Part shown: positions 25,661-34,150 of the stretch, one piece after another
Position numbering within the stretch: position 1 is the first letter of the stretch
How the letters are laid out: each line of letters starts with the position of its first letter
Source: Phycisphaerales bacterium Planc_01
Lineage (GTDB): Bacteria; Planctomycetota; Phycisphaerae; Sedimentisphaerales; Anaerobacaceae
Assembly: GCA_001603075.1 (NCBI GenBank)
Contig: LVBB01000016.1
Coordinates: forward strand, 456,829-520,828
Length of the DNA stretch: 64,000 nucleotides
Reading direction: 5' to 3'
Notes under the pieces: generated by a model
Database searches by the model: none
Seen by the model: the letters and a program-made list of their open reading frames with translations, nothing else
What the model was told of the DNA's origin: nothing
Program-made: the position numbers and the translations under genes

Positions 25661-25915
25661 CTAACTGGCCCGATGTCCTTCGCCCAATCTCGCCGCAATC
25701 TGCCGTCGGTACCGCCTCGCCGTCCGCTCCAGCGTCGCCATATGAACCTTGGCCCGCAGGCTGCCCGTGCCAAGACGCGCGCTCATCAACCGTTGAATGA
25801 TCCGCGACAGTTCCGATAGACGGTCCCGGAGCGTCACACCGTCACGGTCGCCCTCGAAGGCCTCACCGACGGCCGAGAGAAAACCCTGGATCGCTCTGAG
25901 TTCGTGTTTGTCCAT
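25661..25915 (-). CDS. Small helical hypothetical protein
   Basis: 84 residues from the ATG at 25915 (MDKHELRAIQGFLSAVGEAF), rich in Arg and apparently all-helical, without membrane segments or recognisable motifs. The peptide composition looks protein-like. An extended -10 box lies only eight bases upstream of the ATG, so the transcript should begin almost at the start codon. The function is unknown. Confidence 0.6.
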   Translation of the reverse strand: MDKHELRAIQGFLSAVGEAFEGDRDGVTLRDRLSELSRIIQRLMSARLGTGSLRAKVHMATLERTARRYRRQIAARLGEGHRAS

Positions 25916-25922
25916 TCCCACA

Positions 25923-25931
25923 ATTATACCA
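25923..25931 (-). promoter_or_regulatory. Extended -10 promoter immediately before the small gene
   Basis: The minus strand reads TGGTATAAT, a perfect -10 with the TGn extension. The predicted start of transcription lies about seven bases downstream, at or within one or two bases of the ATG at 25915. A -35 box is not evident, as is usual for extended -10 promoters. Confidence 0.55.
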
Positions 25932-25979
25932 CATCGCAGGCGTTCTCATTCGTGTAAAACAGAGCCGTTTTGCCATGTT

Positions 25980-27764
25980 TCAGGTCCGAGAACCATCGAC
26001 CGGCCCTTTCGGTCGCTTGTGGCCGACGAGCCAGCCCAGAACCAGGGTAATGGCGGTGCCGATGGGGAAGTGCCAGGGCCATGCGAGGGTGAAATACACC
26101 GGCATCCCGTCGAGGCCCCGCCCAACGGGAACCAGGCCGATCCACAGCAGCAACGCCACGGCCAGAGCGACGTAGACGATCTTCACCGGCTCGCAGCGGA
26201 GGTGCCGGACTGCCTGGACCAGCAGCACGACCGAGGCGACCACCACGATGGCCTGGGGGATCGGCTGGTGCCAGTTCAACGCAAAAACGGTCAGCATCGA
26301 CAGCGGCACGCCCCACATCAGGCCCCGGTCGTCGCGCCCAATGGGCAGGAAGGCCAGCAGGAAGACGCCCAGCAGGGCGCCGTAGGTATAGGCGGCCATC
26401 GCCAGGGCAAACTGGAGCAGGTCGGCATACGAGCGGGCGATCACATCGCAATAGACGGCAAAGGCCGTCAGCAGGACACCCCAGATCAGCACGATCACAC
26501 GCGACGCACGTACTGTCTGACGGTCCGAAGCGGTGGGATTGAGGTAGGGCTTGTAGAACAGTGCAATGGTGGACTGCGACAGGGCCGCCAGGAGCGAGTC
26601 GAGCGTCGAGATGGCGGCGGCGAAGATGGCCGCCATCAGCAGGCCCGACAGCACCGGCGGCATGACACCGACGATATAGACGGCGAAGACCTTCATCGAG
26701 TCGTCCGCCACCACCACCTGCTCGGCCGGCGAAAGCGGTACGCGCTGGTAGTAAACGTAGACGGCCGCACCGACGAACAGCAGCAGATACGTCAGCAGTT
26801 GCGAGAGGCCCGACCAGACGACGGCTTTGCGGGCGTCGGCGGCACTGCGGCAGGTGAACATGCGCTGCACCATGAGCAGATCGGTACCATGCGAAGCGAG
26901 CGTCAGGACGCCAAGGCCGATAACACCGCACCAGAGCGTGAAGGCCTCTTGAGGGTCGAAGCTGAGGTTGATCGTCCGCAGCTTGCCGGCGTGGCAGGCC
27001 TGTGAAACGATGGCAGCCAGGCCGCCGTCGATGGTCGAGGAGGCAAAGACCAACGCTGCAATGGCCCCGAACGTGAACAGCAGGCACTGAATCGCATCGG
27101 TCCAGATGACCGTCGTGATGCCGCCCATCACGGTCCACCCGATCGAGACGACGCCGATGATGACGATCGAGGTCGCGGTGTCGGTGCCCGTAATCACCTG
27201 CAGGGCCTTGGCGGCGATATAGACGCGAGCGCCCTGGGCGAGGATGCCGCCGATCATGAACAGGCCGGTCGTGATCTTCCGCACGCGGGGACCGAGTTGG
27301 TCGCCCATGTACTCGTAGGGCGAGTAGATCTCACGTCGATAGTAGACGGGAATGAAGAGGTAGCCGATCACGAAGCGGGCGATGATGGTGCCGAGGGCCA
27401 GTTGGATGTAGGTCATGTCGCCGCCCTGTGAGAAGACCAGGGCCGGCGCGATGAGGAAGGTCGCGGCGGACAGTTCGGTGGCGATGATCGAGCCGCAGAC
27501 GGCCGGCCAGGGCAGCTTGCGGCCGCCGAGAAAGAAGTCCTTCATCGACGCCTGCCGGCCCGCGAGCAGCCCGCCCAGGACGGTGGTGAAGGCGAGATAA
27601 ACCACGATGACCGCCCAGTCCCACGCCGTGAAGTTCCGAGCGATCTCGCGGAGCGCATCGCCGACCGACGGGACGTGCGCGTCCTGCCCCTGTGCCATGG
27701 CGACGGGCGCAGAAACAAGCACCAACAGCAGAACAAGGAGCCGAAGTTGCCTGGATCTGGGCAT
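25980..27764 (-). CDS. Sodium:solute symporter (SSS family), probable MurNAc or amino-sugar importer
   Basis: 594 residues with an N-terminal hydrophobic segment resembling a signal peptide and about 13 further membrane helices. SSS features include DFFLGGRKLPWPAV after the first core helix, YSPYEYMGDQLGPRVR and the long helix AAIFAAAISTLDSLLAALSQSTIALFYK, the family signature. Its ATG overlaps the stop codon of murQ by one base (TAATG), so the two are coupled. Given anmK and murQ upstream, the cargo is probably anhydro-MurNAc, MurNAc or a related amino sugar; sialic acid is another option, since some members carry it. Cargo assignment is inference. Confidence 0.9.
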   Translation of the reverse strand: MPRSRQLRLLVLLLVLVSAPVAMAQGQDAHVPSVGDALREIARNFTAWDWAVIVVYLAFTTVLGGLLAGRQASMKDFFLGGRKLPWPAVCGSIIATELSAATFLIAPALVFSQGGDMTYIQLALGTIIARFVIGYLFIPVYYRREIYSPYEYMGDQLGPRVRKITTGLFMIGGILAQGARVYIAAKALQVITGTDTATSIVIIGVVSIGWTVMGGITTVIWTDAIQCLLFTFGAIAALVFASSTIDGGLAAIVSQACHAGKLRTINLSFDPQEAFTLWCGVIGLGVLTLASHGTDLLMVQRMFTCRSAADARKAVVWSGLSQLLTYLLLFVGAAVYVYYQRVPLSPAEQVVVADDSMKVFAVYIVGVMPPVLSGLLMAAIFAAAISTLDSLLAALSQSTIALFYKPYLNPTASDRQTVRASRVIVLIWGVLLTAFAVYCDVIARSYADLLQFALAMAAYTYGALLGVFLLAFLPIGRDDRGLMWGVPLSMLTVFALNWHQPIPQAIVVVASVVLLVQAVRHLRCEPVKIVYVALAVALLLWIGLVPVGRGLDGMPVYFTLAWPWHFPIGTAITLVLGWLVGHKRPKGPVDGSRT

Positions 27765-28675
27765 TATGCCGATTCGATGGACTGTGCAATAGCCGGGCGC
27801 AACAATTCGTTGTTCTCCTTCAGAATCTGCAGGGCTTGCGCCAGAGAAACGTCGCGAAAATGCATGACCAGCGCCGCCTTGACGCGGCCCTCAGCTCGTG
27901 CCAACAGGGCCTTGGCCTTCGGCCGGGACAGGCCTGTGACCTCCATGACGATGCGAACGGAGCGGTCGCGAAGCTTGGCGTTGACGGCCTTGAGGTCCAC
28001 CATGAGGTTGCCGTAGACCTTACCGAGCCTGATCATGGCGGTGGTCGTCAGCGTGTTGAGCACGAGCTTGGTGGCGGTACCCGCCTTCATCCGGGTCGAG
28101 CCGGTGATCACCTCGGGCCCGACGACCGGGTTGATGACGATCTCGGCGGGGATCGACCCGACCGCTTCCGGCGCACAGGTGACGAAGACGGTCCCGGCCC
28201 CGATCTGCCGGGCGCGCCGCAGGGCGCCGTGAACGAACGGCGTCATGCCGCAGGCGGCCAAGCCGACCACGGTGTCCTTCGCGCTGACTCCTCTGGCGTC
28301 GATGGCGGCCGCGCCGTCCTCGGGGTGATCCTCGGCCCCCTCGATGGACCGCACCAGCGCCCGCCGACCGCCGGCGATGATGCCCTGGACCAGCGACGAC
28401 TTGACCCCGAACGTCGGCGGGCACTCGGAGGCATCGAGCACGCCAAGCCGGCCGCTGGTCCCGGCGCCGACGTAGAACAGCCGCCCCCCCGCGCGGAAGC
28501 GACCGACGATCATATCGACCGCCGCCGCGATGGACTCGCGCTGTGTCGCCACCGCCTGCGGCACAGTCCGGTCCTCGGCGCCGATCAGGTCCACAATCGC
28601 CTGAGTGGACAGGGTATCGACCGAGGCACTGTTCGGATTGCGTTTCTCCGTTGTCGGCAGCTTCTTGGCTCTCAT
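27764..28675 (-). CDS. murQ: N-acetylmuramic acid 6-phosphate etherase MurQ
   Basis: 303 residues, full length for MurQ. The SIS domain begins LFYVGAGTSGRLGVLDASECPPTFG, includes the family segment EGAEDHPEDGA, and continues with PVVGPEVITGSTRMKAGTATK and the helical tail NTLTTTAMIRLGKVYGNLMVD. MurQ removes lactate from MurNAc-6-phosphate to give GlcNAc-6-phosphate. The ATG overlaps the anmK stop codon (ATGA), with GGGGAG upstream. It is the second enzyme of the recycling pair encoded here. Confidence 0.96.
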   Translation of the reverse strand: MRAKKLPTTEKRNPNSASVDTLSTQAIVDLIGAEDRTVPQAVATQRESIAAAVDMIVGRFRAGGRLFYVGAGTSGRLGVLDASECPPTFGVKSSLVQGIIAGGRRALVRSIEGAEDHPEDGAAAIDARGVSAKDTVVGLAACGMTPFVHGALRRARQIGAGTVFVTCAPEAVGSIPAEIVINPVVGPEVITGSTRMKAGTATKLVLNTLTTTAMIRLGKVYGNLMVDLKAVNAKLRDRSVRIVMEVTGLSRPKAKALLARAEGRVKAALVMHFRDVSLAQALQILKENNELLRPAIAQSIESA

Positions 28676-29835
28676 CGTCTCCCCGGCACGATTTTGCCCA
28701 GCACGACCGGCTCGGCCGCCCCCGTGGCGCTGGGCACGTTGTTGGCAGTCCCCCGCATCGTGGCCCACGCCAGGATCGCGAAGGCAACCGCCTCTCGGGC
28801 ATCGACGTCGATCCCGAATTCATTGGTTGTGCGAATCTTAACGACCTCCAGTTCCCGCTGCAACATCCGCACGAGCGTTCGGTTATGGCCCCCCCCGCCG
28901 CCCAGGATCATCTCGTCGGGCATCGCCGGCAGGAACCGGCGATATGCCTCCGCGATCGTGCGGGCGGTGAACGCTGTAACGGTCGCGACCACATCCTCGG
29001 GACCCAGTGTCCGTCTCTGCGATTCGCGGCTGAACCACTCGCAATACGCCTGACCAAACTCTTCGCGTCCGGTGGACTTGGGCGGCTTGCGGCGCAGGAA
29101 AGGATGCTCGAGCATCTCGCACAGCAGGGTCTCGTCGATCCTGCCCTTGGCGGCCAAGGCCCCGCCGCGATCATACTGGCGCTTCCCGCCAGTAACCAGA
29201 CGGCAGACGCCGTCGATCACCATGTTGCCCGGTCCCGTGTCGAAGGCCAGAATGTCGTCCCGCTGGCACGCCCGAGGCAGGAAGGTCACGTTGGCGATCC
29301 CGCCGATATTCTGAACGGCCCGGCTGACCTTCGCGTCCCGAAAGAGCACATAGTCGGCATACGGCACCAGCGGCGCGCCCTGCCCGCCGGCTGCCATGTC
29401 ACGAGCCCGAAAGTCGGCCACCGTCGTAATGCCCGTGCGCTGGGCGATCACGGAAGGCTCGCCGATCTGCAAGGTCGAGCGGATCGTCCTGCCTCCGTAG
29501 CGCCCGCCCTCGGGCTGGTGCCAGATCGTCTGGCCGTGGGAGCCGATTAAATCGATCGATCCCAGAGCAACCCCACGCTTGCGGCACAGCCTGAGGACCG
29601 CGTCCGCAAACACCTCGCCCAGGACATGATTGAGATGGCAGATGCGGTCCACCTTCGCCGAGTCGGGATGACACAACGCGAGAATCTCGTTGCGAAGAGC
29701 AGGCTTGTACGGGAACACGTCGAACGCCACGAGCCGGACCTTCGCATCGCGGATATCCACGATAGCCACATCGATGCCGTCCACCGACGTCCCCGACATC
29801 AGTCCCGCCACTCGCGTCGTCTTTCTCCTGTGCAT
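28672..29835 (-). CDS. anmK: Anhydro-N-acetylmuramic acid kinase AnmK
   Basis: 387 residues. AGLMSGTSVDGIDVAIVDI is the AnmK N-terminal phosphate-binding signature; SHGQTIWHQPEGG, NIGGIANVTFL, FDTGPGNMVIDG and EMILGGGGGHNRTL follow in the usual order. It opens the anhydro ring of anhydro-MurNAc and phosphorylates it, giving MurNAc-6-phosphate for MurQ. The ATG at 29835 has AAGGGA nine bases upstream. It overlaps murQ by four bases, which fits sequential enzymes. Confidence 0.96.
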   Translation of the reverse strand: MHRRKTTRVAGLMSGTSVDGIDVAIVDIRDAKVRLVAFDVFPYKPALRNEILALCHPDSAKVDRICHLNHVLGEVFADAVLRLCRKRGVALGSIDLIGSHGQTIWHQPEGGRYGGRTIRSTLQIGEPSVIAQRTGITTVADFRARDMAAGGQGAPLVPYADYVLFRDAKVSRAVQNIGGIANVTFLPRACQRDDILAFDTGPGNMVIDGVCRLVTGGKRQYDRGGALAAKGRIDETLLCEMLEHPFLRRKPPKSTGREEFGQAYCEWFSRESQRRTLGPEDVVATVTAFTARTIAEAYRRFLPAMPDEMILGGGGGHNRTLVRMLQRELEVVKIRTTNEFGIDVDAREAVAFAILAWATMRGTANNVPSATGAAEPVVLGKIVPGRR

Positions 29836-29849
29836 CACGCTGCGTCCCT

Positions 29850-30881
29850 TCAATCCGCCTCGGGCTCGAACCGCTCGACGATGAATTTCTGATAACCGCA
29901 GGCCAGGACGGCCACGGTGTTCGCATCGGCGATGGCCAGGCCGGAGCCGTGGCGAAAGCTGGTCTGAAGCCCATGCATCGCGCGTCTCAAAACCTTCCGA
30001 AGACGCTTCCCGACGGGCACGGCGGTCTCCATTCGCAACTCGAAAACGTCCATCACATCCGCACCGCCGGTGTGCGCGAACCCGACCAGGAACACGCGTT
30101 CGTTCGTGTCGACCACGAGGTTGAGATTCTGATACGACGCATATTCGCGATCCGACCAATCGGATCGGTCGGCGCTTCTGGCGTCCCAGGTCTCGCGGTA
30201 GGCGAAGGCACACGCCGGGTCGTCCAATGCTTTCGCGTTGGAGAGGTAGATGTCGATCGTAGCCGAATCCCACGTGCCCACGCACAGCAGGTGCCGGTCT
30301 CCCACCCTGGCCATGGCAACCGCGCCGGCGGTGGCGCGTTGATAGGCGCCGGTTCGCTCGATCTGGACGAGGGGCTTCGGTCCGCCGGCCTGCAACAACT
30401 CCGCCGGCCGGAGGATCCACACGCGAGAGGCCATCTTGGTGTTGTCGTCCTCGATACCGACAGCCAGGTAATCGCCGCAGATCTGGAAGCCGCCGGCGTG
30501 CTTGAACGGGCGTGACATCAAGGGCTTGACCGCAACGACGCGTCCCATCGAGCCTTCGAGGGCTACCAGCGCGAGATAGGATTCGTCGCTCGCACTGCCG
30601 CTGAGCACGAGAAGCGGCTGCCCGTCGATCGTCGCCTGCTGGATCCCCTGAAGATGCCCGCCACGCGGAACGTCGAAGCGGCCGGAATCGCAGAGAATCG
30701 CACGGGACGTCTCTGAGACCCTTCCCAACGCCCCAAGAACATCCTCCACCTGCGGATTGCTGTCCGCCGGACCTTGTGCCGCACAAACAAGCCCCGCCCC
30801 GCACGCCAAGACTACGAGCACGCACGGAACACTCTCATGCCAGCGGGGTGCAACCGACCTGTCTCTATCACCGGCCTTCAT
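29850..30881 (-). CDS. Secreted hypothetical protein heading the MurNAc recycling operon
   Basis: 343 residues with a signal peptide ending near VLACGAGLVCAAQG. The rest is strand-rich with recurring patterns (LLVLSGSASDESYLALVAL, ICGDYLAVGIEDDNTKMASRVWIL, HLLCVGTWDSATIDIYL, NLVVDTNERVFLVGFAH), suggesting a beta-propeller-like fold of about five or six blades. I recognise no catalytic motif. It precedes anmK by 14 bp, so it is probably co-transcribed and may bind or process cell-wall material outside the inner membrane. Confidence 0.75.
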   Translation of the reverse strand: MKAGDRDRSVAPRWHESVPCVLVVLACGAGLVCAAQGPADSNPQVEDVLGALGRVSETSRAILCDSGRFDVPRGGHLQGIQQATIDGQPLLVLSGSASDESYLALVALEGSMGRVVAVKPLMSRPFKHAGGFQICGDYLAVGIEDDNTKMASRVWILRPAELLQAGGPKPLVQIERTGAYQRATAGAVAMARVGDRHLLCVGTWDSATIDIYLSNAKALDDPACAFAYRETWDARSADRSDWSDREYASYQNLNLVVDTNERVFLVGFAHTGGADVMDVFELRMETAVPVGKRLRKVLRRAMHGLQTSFRHGSGLAIADANTVAVLACGYQKFIVERFEPEAD

Positions 30882-30943
30882 ACCTCATAGCGTACCAGAA
30901 CCGTCGCCAGGAATCGAGCGTCTGCGGCATGAGGATATTGCCG

Positions 30944-30972
30944 TTTACACCATATGGGCGAGGTGCTATGAA
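30944..30972 (+). promoter_or_regulatory. Candidate promoter of the double-SIS gene
   Basis: TTTACA (30944-30949) and TATGAA (30967-30972) are separated by 17 bp. They lie in the 145-bp divergent region between the MurNAc operon and the double-SIS gene, about 55 bp before the latter's ATG. Confidence 0.4.
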
Positions 30973-31026
30973 TACGCCGAGGTTCGTGTGCACAGGCAAG
31001 TGGCCCGCTGATGCGAGGAGTGATCT

Positions 31027-32763
31027 ATGTCGGATGCCGTGGAGAGAGCCAGAGCGTTTCTGCGAGAAGAGAGGGCGTTTCGCCTCGGTCCGCTGTTGAC
31101 CGAGTCGTCGCATCCCAGGACGCGCCGGCTTTCGCAAACGATCCAGGCGGACGTCGCCGCAGGCATCCGCCAGTTGCTCTCGGTGGACGAGGACATCGCG
31201 ATTGCGGCCGATCGGCTCTTCGCTCAAGACGGCTACAACCGACTGATCGACGCGTTCCTCGGCGCCATGAACGCCGGCCGGCGGATCTTCTTCACCGGCT
31301 GCGGCGCGACCGGCCGGCTGAGCATCCTGCTGGAGGCCGCCTGGCGAAGATTCTGGGACGAGATGAAACCGCTCCCACCCGACGCGGCGAAGATGTGGCC
31401 GCTGTGCATCAGCGTCATGGCCGGCGGGGACTTCGCGCTGATCAAGTCGGTGGAGGGTTTTGAGGACTTCCCCAACTTCGGCCGGCATCAGCTCCGCGAG
31501 GCGGGCGTGCAGAGAGGCGACGTCGTCGTCGCGATCACCGAGGGCGGCGAGACCCCCTTCGTCATCGGCACCGCCTGGGAGGGCCTCGACCGGGGGGCCG
31601 AAGTCTTCTTCGTCTACAACAACCCGACCACTCTGCTGGCCGAGCACGTCGAGCGATCCAGGCAGGTCATCGAGGAGCCTCGCATCGTGAAGCTCGATCT
31701 GACGACCGGGCCTATGGCCGTGATGGGATCGACCCGCATGCAGGCGACGACCGCCGAACTGCTGGTGGTCGCCGCCGCGCTGGAGACCGCCATCGTCCGA
31801 TGGCTTCAGGACCGCCAGCCGCAGCTCGCGCGGGACTTGCGGCCGCCAGAGGAGTACGGGCGGCTGTTTCGAGAGCTCTTGAGCGACCTGTCAACTCCGC
31901 CAGCGGTGGACACCCTCTGTCGCGTGACGCAGTTCGAAGAGACCATCTATCGAAAGCACGGCCTGGTGACCTACGTCGCCGACAGCCTCCTGCTGGATGT
32001 CCTGACCGACACGACGGAGCGGTCGCCGACGTTCATGGTGCCGCCGTTCCGCAAAGATGGCGACACCCACTCGCCGGTATCGTGGGCATTCGTGAAGGAC
32101 CCGCACCGCCCAACCGAAGAGGCTTGGGAACAAATGCTCCAGCGCCCGCCCCGTGGCCTGCGATGGAAGCCGGAAACCTATCGGCAGTTGAACGCCCCGC
32201 CGCGAATCCAGGCCAATCCGCCCAAGCTCGACAACGCCGAGATTCACCGCTTCCGCATCGGCAACGAGCCGGACGCCTCGCGCACCGAGGCGGCGGCTTC
32301 GGCGCTGGTAGCCGTCGGTCTTTGCGACGAGGCAAAATGGGCCCATCCTGCGCCCATGCGGTTCGGGAAGACGGCGGCCATCACGATCGGTCCGGATCGG
32401 CACACCCCCGACGTGGACGAGCACTTCCACTTCGCGTGCGAGCTGCCCGCGTCGCCCCTGCACCTGTGGGAGCATCTGGCGATCAAGCTCGTGCTCAACA
32501 CGGTCTCGACCGCGACGATGGTGCGGCTGGGCCGCGTCATCGGCAACGCCATGGTCTGGCTGTCGCCCAGCAACAAGAAGCTCATCGATCGCGGCACGCG
32601 CCTGATCTCGCAGGTGACCGGGTGCAGCTACGAACACGCGTGCGAAATCCTGCACCAGGCCATCGAAGACGTCGCCTCCATCGCCCAGCGAGGCGAGGAA
32701 GCCCCCTCCCCCGTGGCCCTGGCCATCGAGCGCATCGCCGCGCCCGGCACACGGGAGGAATGA
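31027..32763 (+). CDS. Double-SIS protein related to MurQ and glucokinase regulatory protein
   Basis: 578 residues, about twice the length of MurQ. The first SIS domain (about 60-265) has RIFFTGCGATGRLSILLEAA and MGSTRMQATTAELLVV, matching the MurQ GAGTSGRL and GSTRM sites. A second SIS-like region (about 290-460) follows, then a helical tail, KLVLNTVSTATMVRLGRVIG and SPSNKKLIDRGTRLI, corresponding to the MurQ C-terminus. This two-SIS-plus-lid layout and the VLNTVST segment match vertebrate glucokinase regulatory protein (GCKR). GAGGAG precedes the ATG. Divergent from anmK-murQ, it may be a sugar-phosphate-binding regulator or an etherase variant. Confidence 0.85.
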   Translation: MSDAVERARAFLREERAFRLGPLLTESSHPRTRRLSQTIQADVAAGIRQLLSVDEDIAIAADRLFAQDGYNRLIDAFLGAMNAGRRIFFTGCGATGRLSILLEAAWRRFWDEMKPLPPDAAKMWPLCISVMAGGDFALIKSVEGFEDFPNFGRHQLREAGVQRGDVVVAITEGGETPFVIGTAWEGLDRGAEVFFVYNNPTTLLAEHVERSRQVIEEPRIVKLDLTTGPMAVMGSTRMQATTAELLVVAAALETAIVRWLQDRQPQLARDLRPPEEYGRLFRELLSDLSTPPAVDTLCRVTQFEETIYRKHGLVTYVADSLLLDVLTDTTERSPTFMVPPFRKDGDTHSPVSWAFVKDPHRPTEEAWEQMLQRPPRGLRWKPETYRQLNAPPRIQANPPKLDNAEIHRFRIGNEPDASRTEAAASALVAVGLCDEAKWAHPAPMRFGKTAAITIGPDRHTPDVDEHFHFACELPASPLHLWEHLAIKLVLNTVSTATMVRLGRVIGNAMVWLSPSNKKLIDRGTRLISQVTGCSYEHACEILHQAIEDVASIAQRGEEAPSPVALAIERIAAPGTREE

Positions 32764-32846
32764 TGCGCTTGCCGTTCCCGAACCATCCCCAAACGCTGCG
32801 CGTTCGGGGCTGCCACCCGTGTCGCACGAATCGGGTGCAGCGGCAG

Positions 32847-34133
32847 TCACAGATCGTGGAGCAGGCGGATGGACTCGCGGACTACGATGTCGGCGGCTTG
32901 GGGTGTGAAGCGGCTGCTGCGCACTTCGTAACCGCCCTCGACGTGGAGCTCGCCCGGGGCGAGATAGCCGGCGGCGCCGTTGCAGTGCGTAACGACGAAC
33001 GTGTGCCGGCACGGCGAGCCCGCCTTGATCGCCATGCCGATCTCGGTCAGCACTTCGCCGCCCAACCCCACGAAGGCGACGTCGCCCAGCCGTGCGACCG
33101 TGACGACGAACGGAGCGGTGGATGCGCCGCCTCCGGAAAGGACACCCGAGGCCTTGGCGGGAAGATCGAGGACCGCGAGATTGCCGGCGATCCGGGACGT
33201 CGCGACATTTGCGTCGATCGCCCGGCAGACGTGAACGACCTCCTCGCCCAGAAACGTTCCGAGCAGCACGGGCTCCGGCACCCAGCCGGGTTCGGCATTG
33301 AACTGCGGCAACACGCGAAACCACGGATCAATGTTGCCCGAAGCGCCCACAAAGGCCGGCGCGATGGCGCCGTCGCCTACGATCCTCTCGACGAACTGCT
33401 CGGCCAGGCCGATCACGTCGCCGCTGATCACGTAGTTGCCCGGTCCGAGGCAGGTGGCATGGGTCGCGTAGTCGAACGCCACCGCCAGCGGCGCGCCGTC
33501 GGGCCGGCTGACCTTCATCACGAGCACCTCTTTGTCCGTTGGCCCGTTGGGGTTGCGGCCCAGGACGATGGAGCTTTCGCCGGCCTGGTTGATCCGCAGC
33601 TCGCGGCGATTCGATCCCACCGGACACGAGCCGACCCCGATGCCGACGGCCGCAGGCTGCATCCGACCAAGCGCCTGACCGACAACCTTGATAAGATCGC
33701 CACGCAGCTTCTCGGTGTACTCGACGTTGTTCGGATGGCCCTTCTCCTTGTCGATGGTGGGCGTCGGCGCGCTGTGGGTGTGGATCGCACAGAGAAACAA
33801 CTCGGATGGTTCGAGATCGTACTCGGCCAGCAGCGCATCGCGAAAGTACTCTGCGGTGCCTCCGTAGAACCCGATGATGTCCACAGAGACGAGCACGAGG
33901 CGCTTGCCGCGGGCCTCGAAGGCCAGGACGCGGGCGGACAGGGGATCGTGCACGCCCGTGGACAGGTCCTTGCGGCTGGCGTAGCCGGACATCTGCACGG
34001 GCTTTTCCGGCGTGATGTCTGCCCGGGCGGTTCCCGCCCTCAGTACAGCAACCTCATCGGCACACCAGGCCACAGAGCCAGGTGACAAACAGACGAGCAG
34101 TGTGACGAACAGGATTCGGCAGTGCATTCTCAT
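32847..34133 (-). CDS. Secreted neutral/alkaline ceramidase-family protein (N-terminal domain only)
   Basis: 428 residues with a signal peptide (MRMHCRILFVTLLVCLSPGSVAWC). The family's opening VLRAGTARADITPEKPVQMSGYASR and the zinc-site region LFLCAIHTHSAPTP are clear; FDYATHATCLG supplies another His pair. Bacterial ceramidases run to about 650 residues; this protein has only the catalytic N-terminal domain, as is common in Planctomycetota, where the substrate may not be ceramide. GGAGGT lies six bases before the ATG at 34133. It is the last gene of an operon with the DHDPS-family and epimerase genes. Confidence 0.87.
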   Translation of the reverse strand: MRMHCRILFVTLLVCLSPGSVAWCADEVAVLRAGTARADITPEKPVQMSGYASRKDLSTGVHDPLSARVLAFEARGKRLVLVSVDIIGFYGGTAEYFRDALLAEYDLEPSELFLCAIHTHSAPTPTIDKEKGHPNNVEYTEKLRGDLIKVVGQALGRMQPAAVGIGVGSCPVGSNRRELRINQAGESSIVLGRNPNGPTDKEVLVMKVSRPDGAPLAVAFDYATHATCLGPGNYVISGDVIGLAEQFVERIVGDGAIAPAFVGASGNIDPWFRVLPQFNAEPGWVPEPVLLGTFLGEEVVHVCRAIDANVATSRIAGNLAVLDLPAKASGVLSGGGASTAPFVVTVARLGDVAFVGLGGEVLTEIGMAIKAGSPCRHTFVVTHCNGAAGYLAPGELHVEGGYEVRSSRFTPQAADIVVRESIRLLHDL

Positions 34134-34150
34134 TTCGCGACCTCCGTTGT

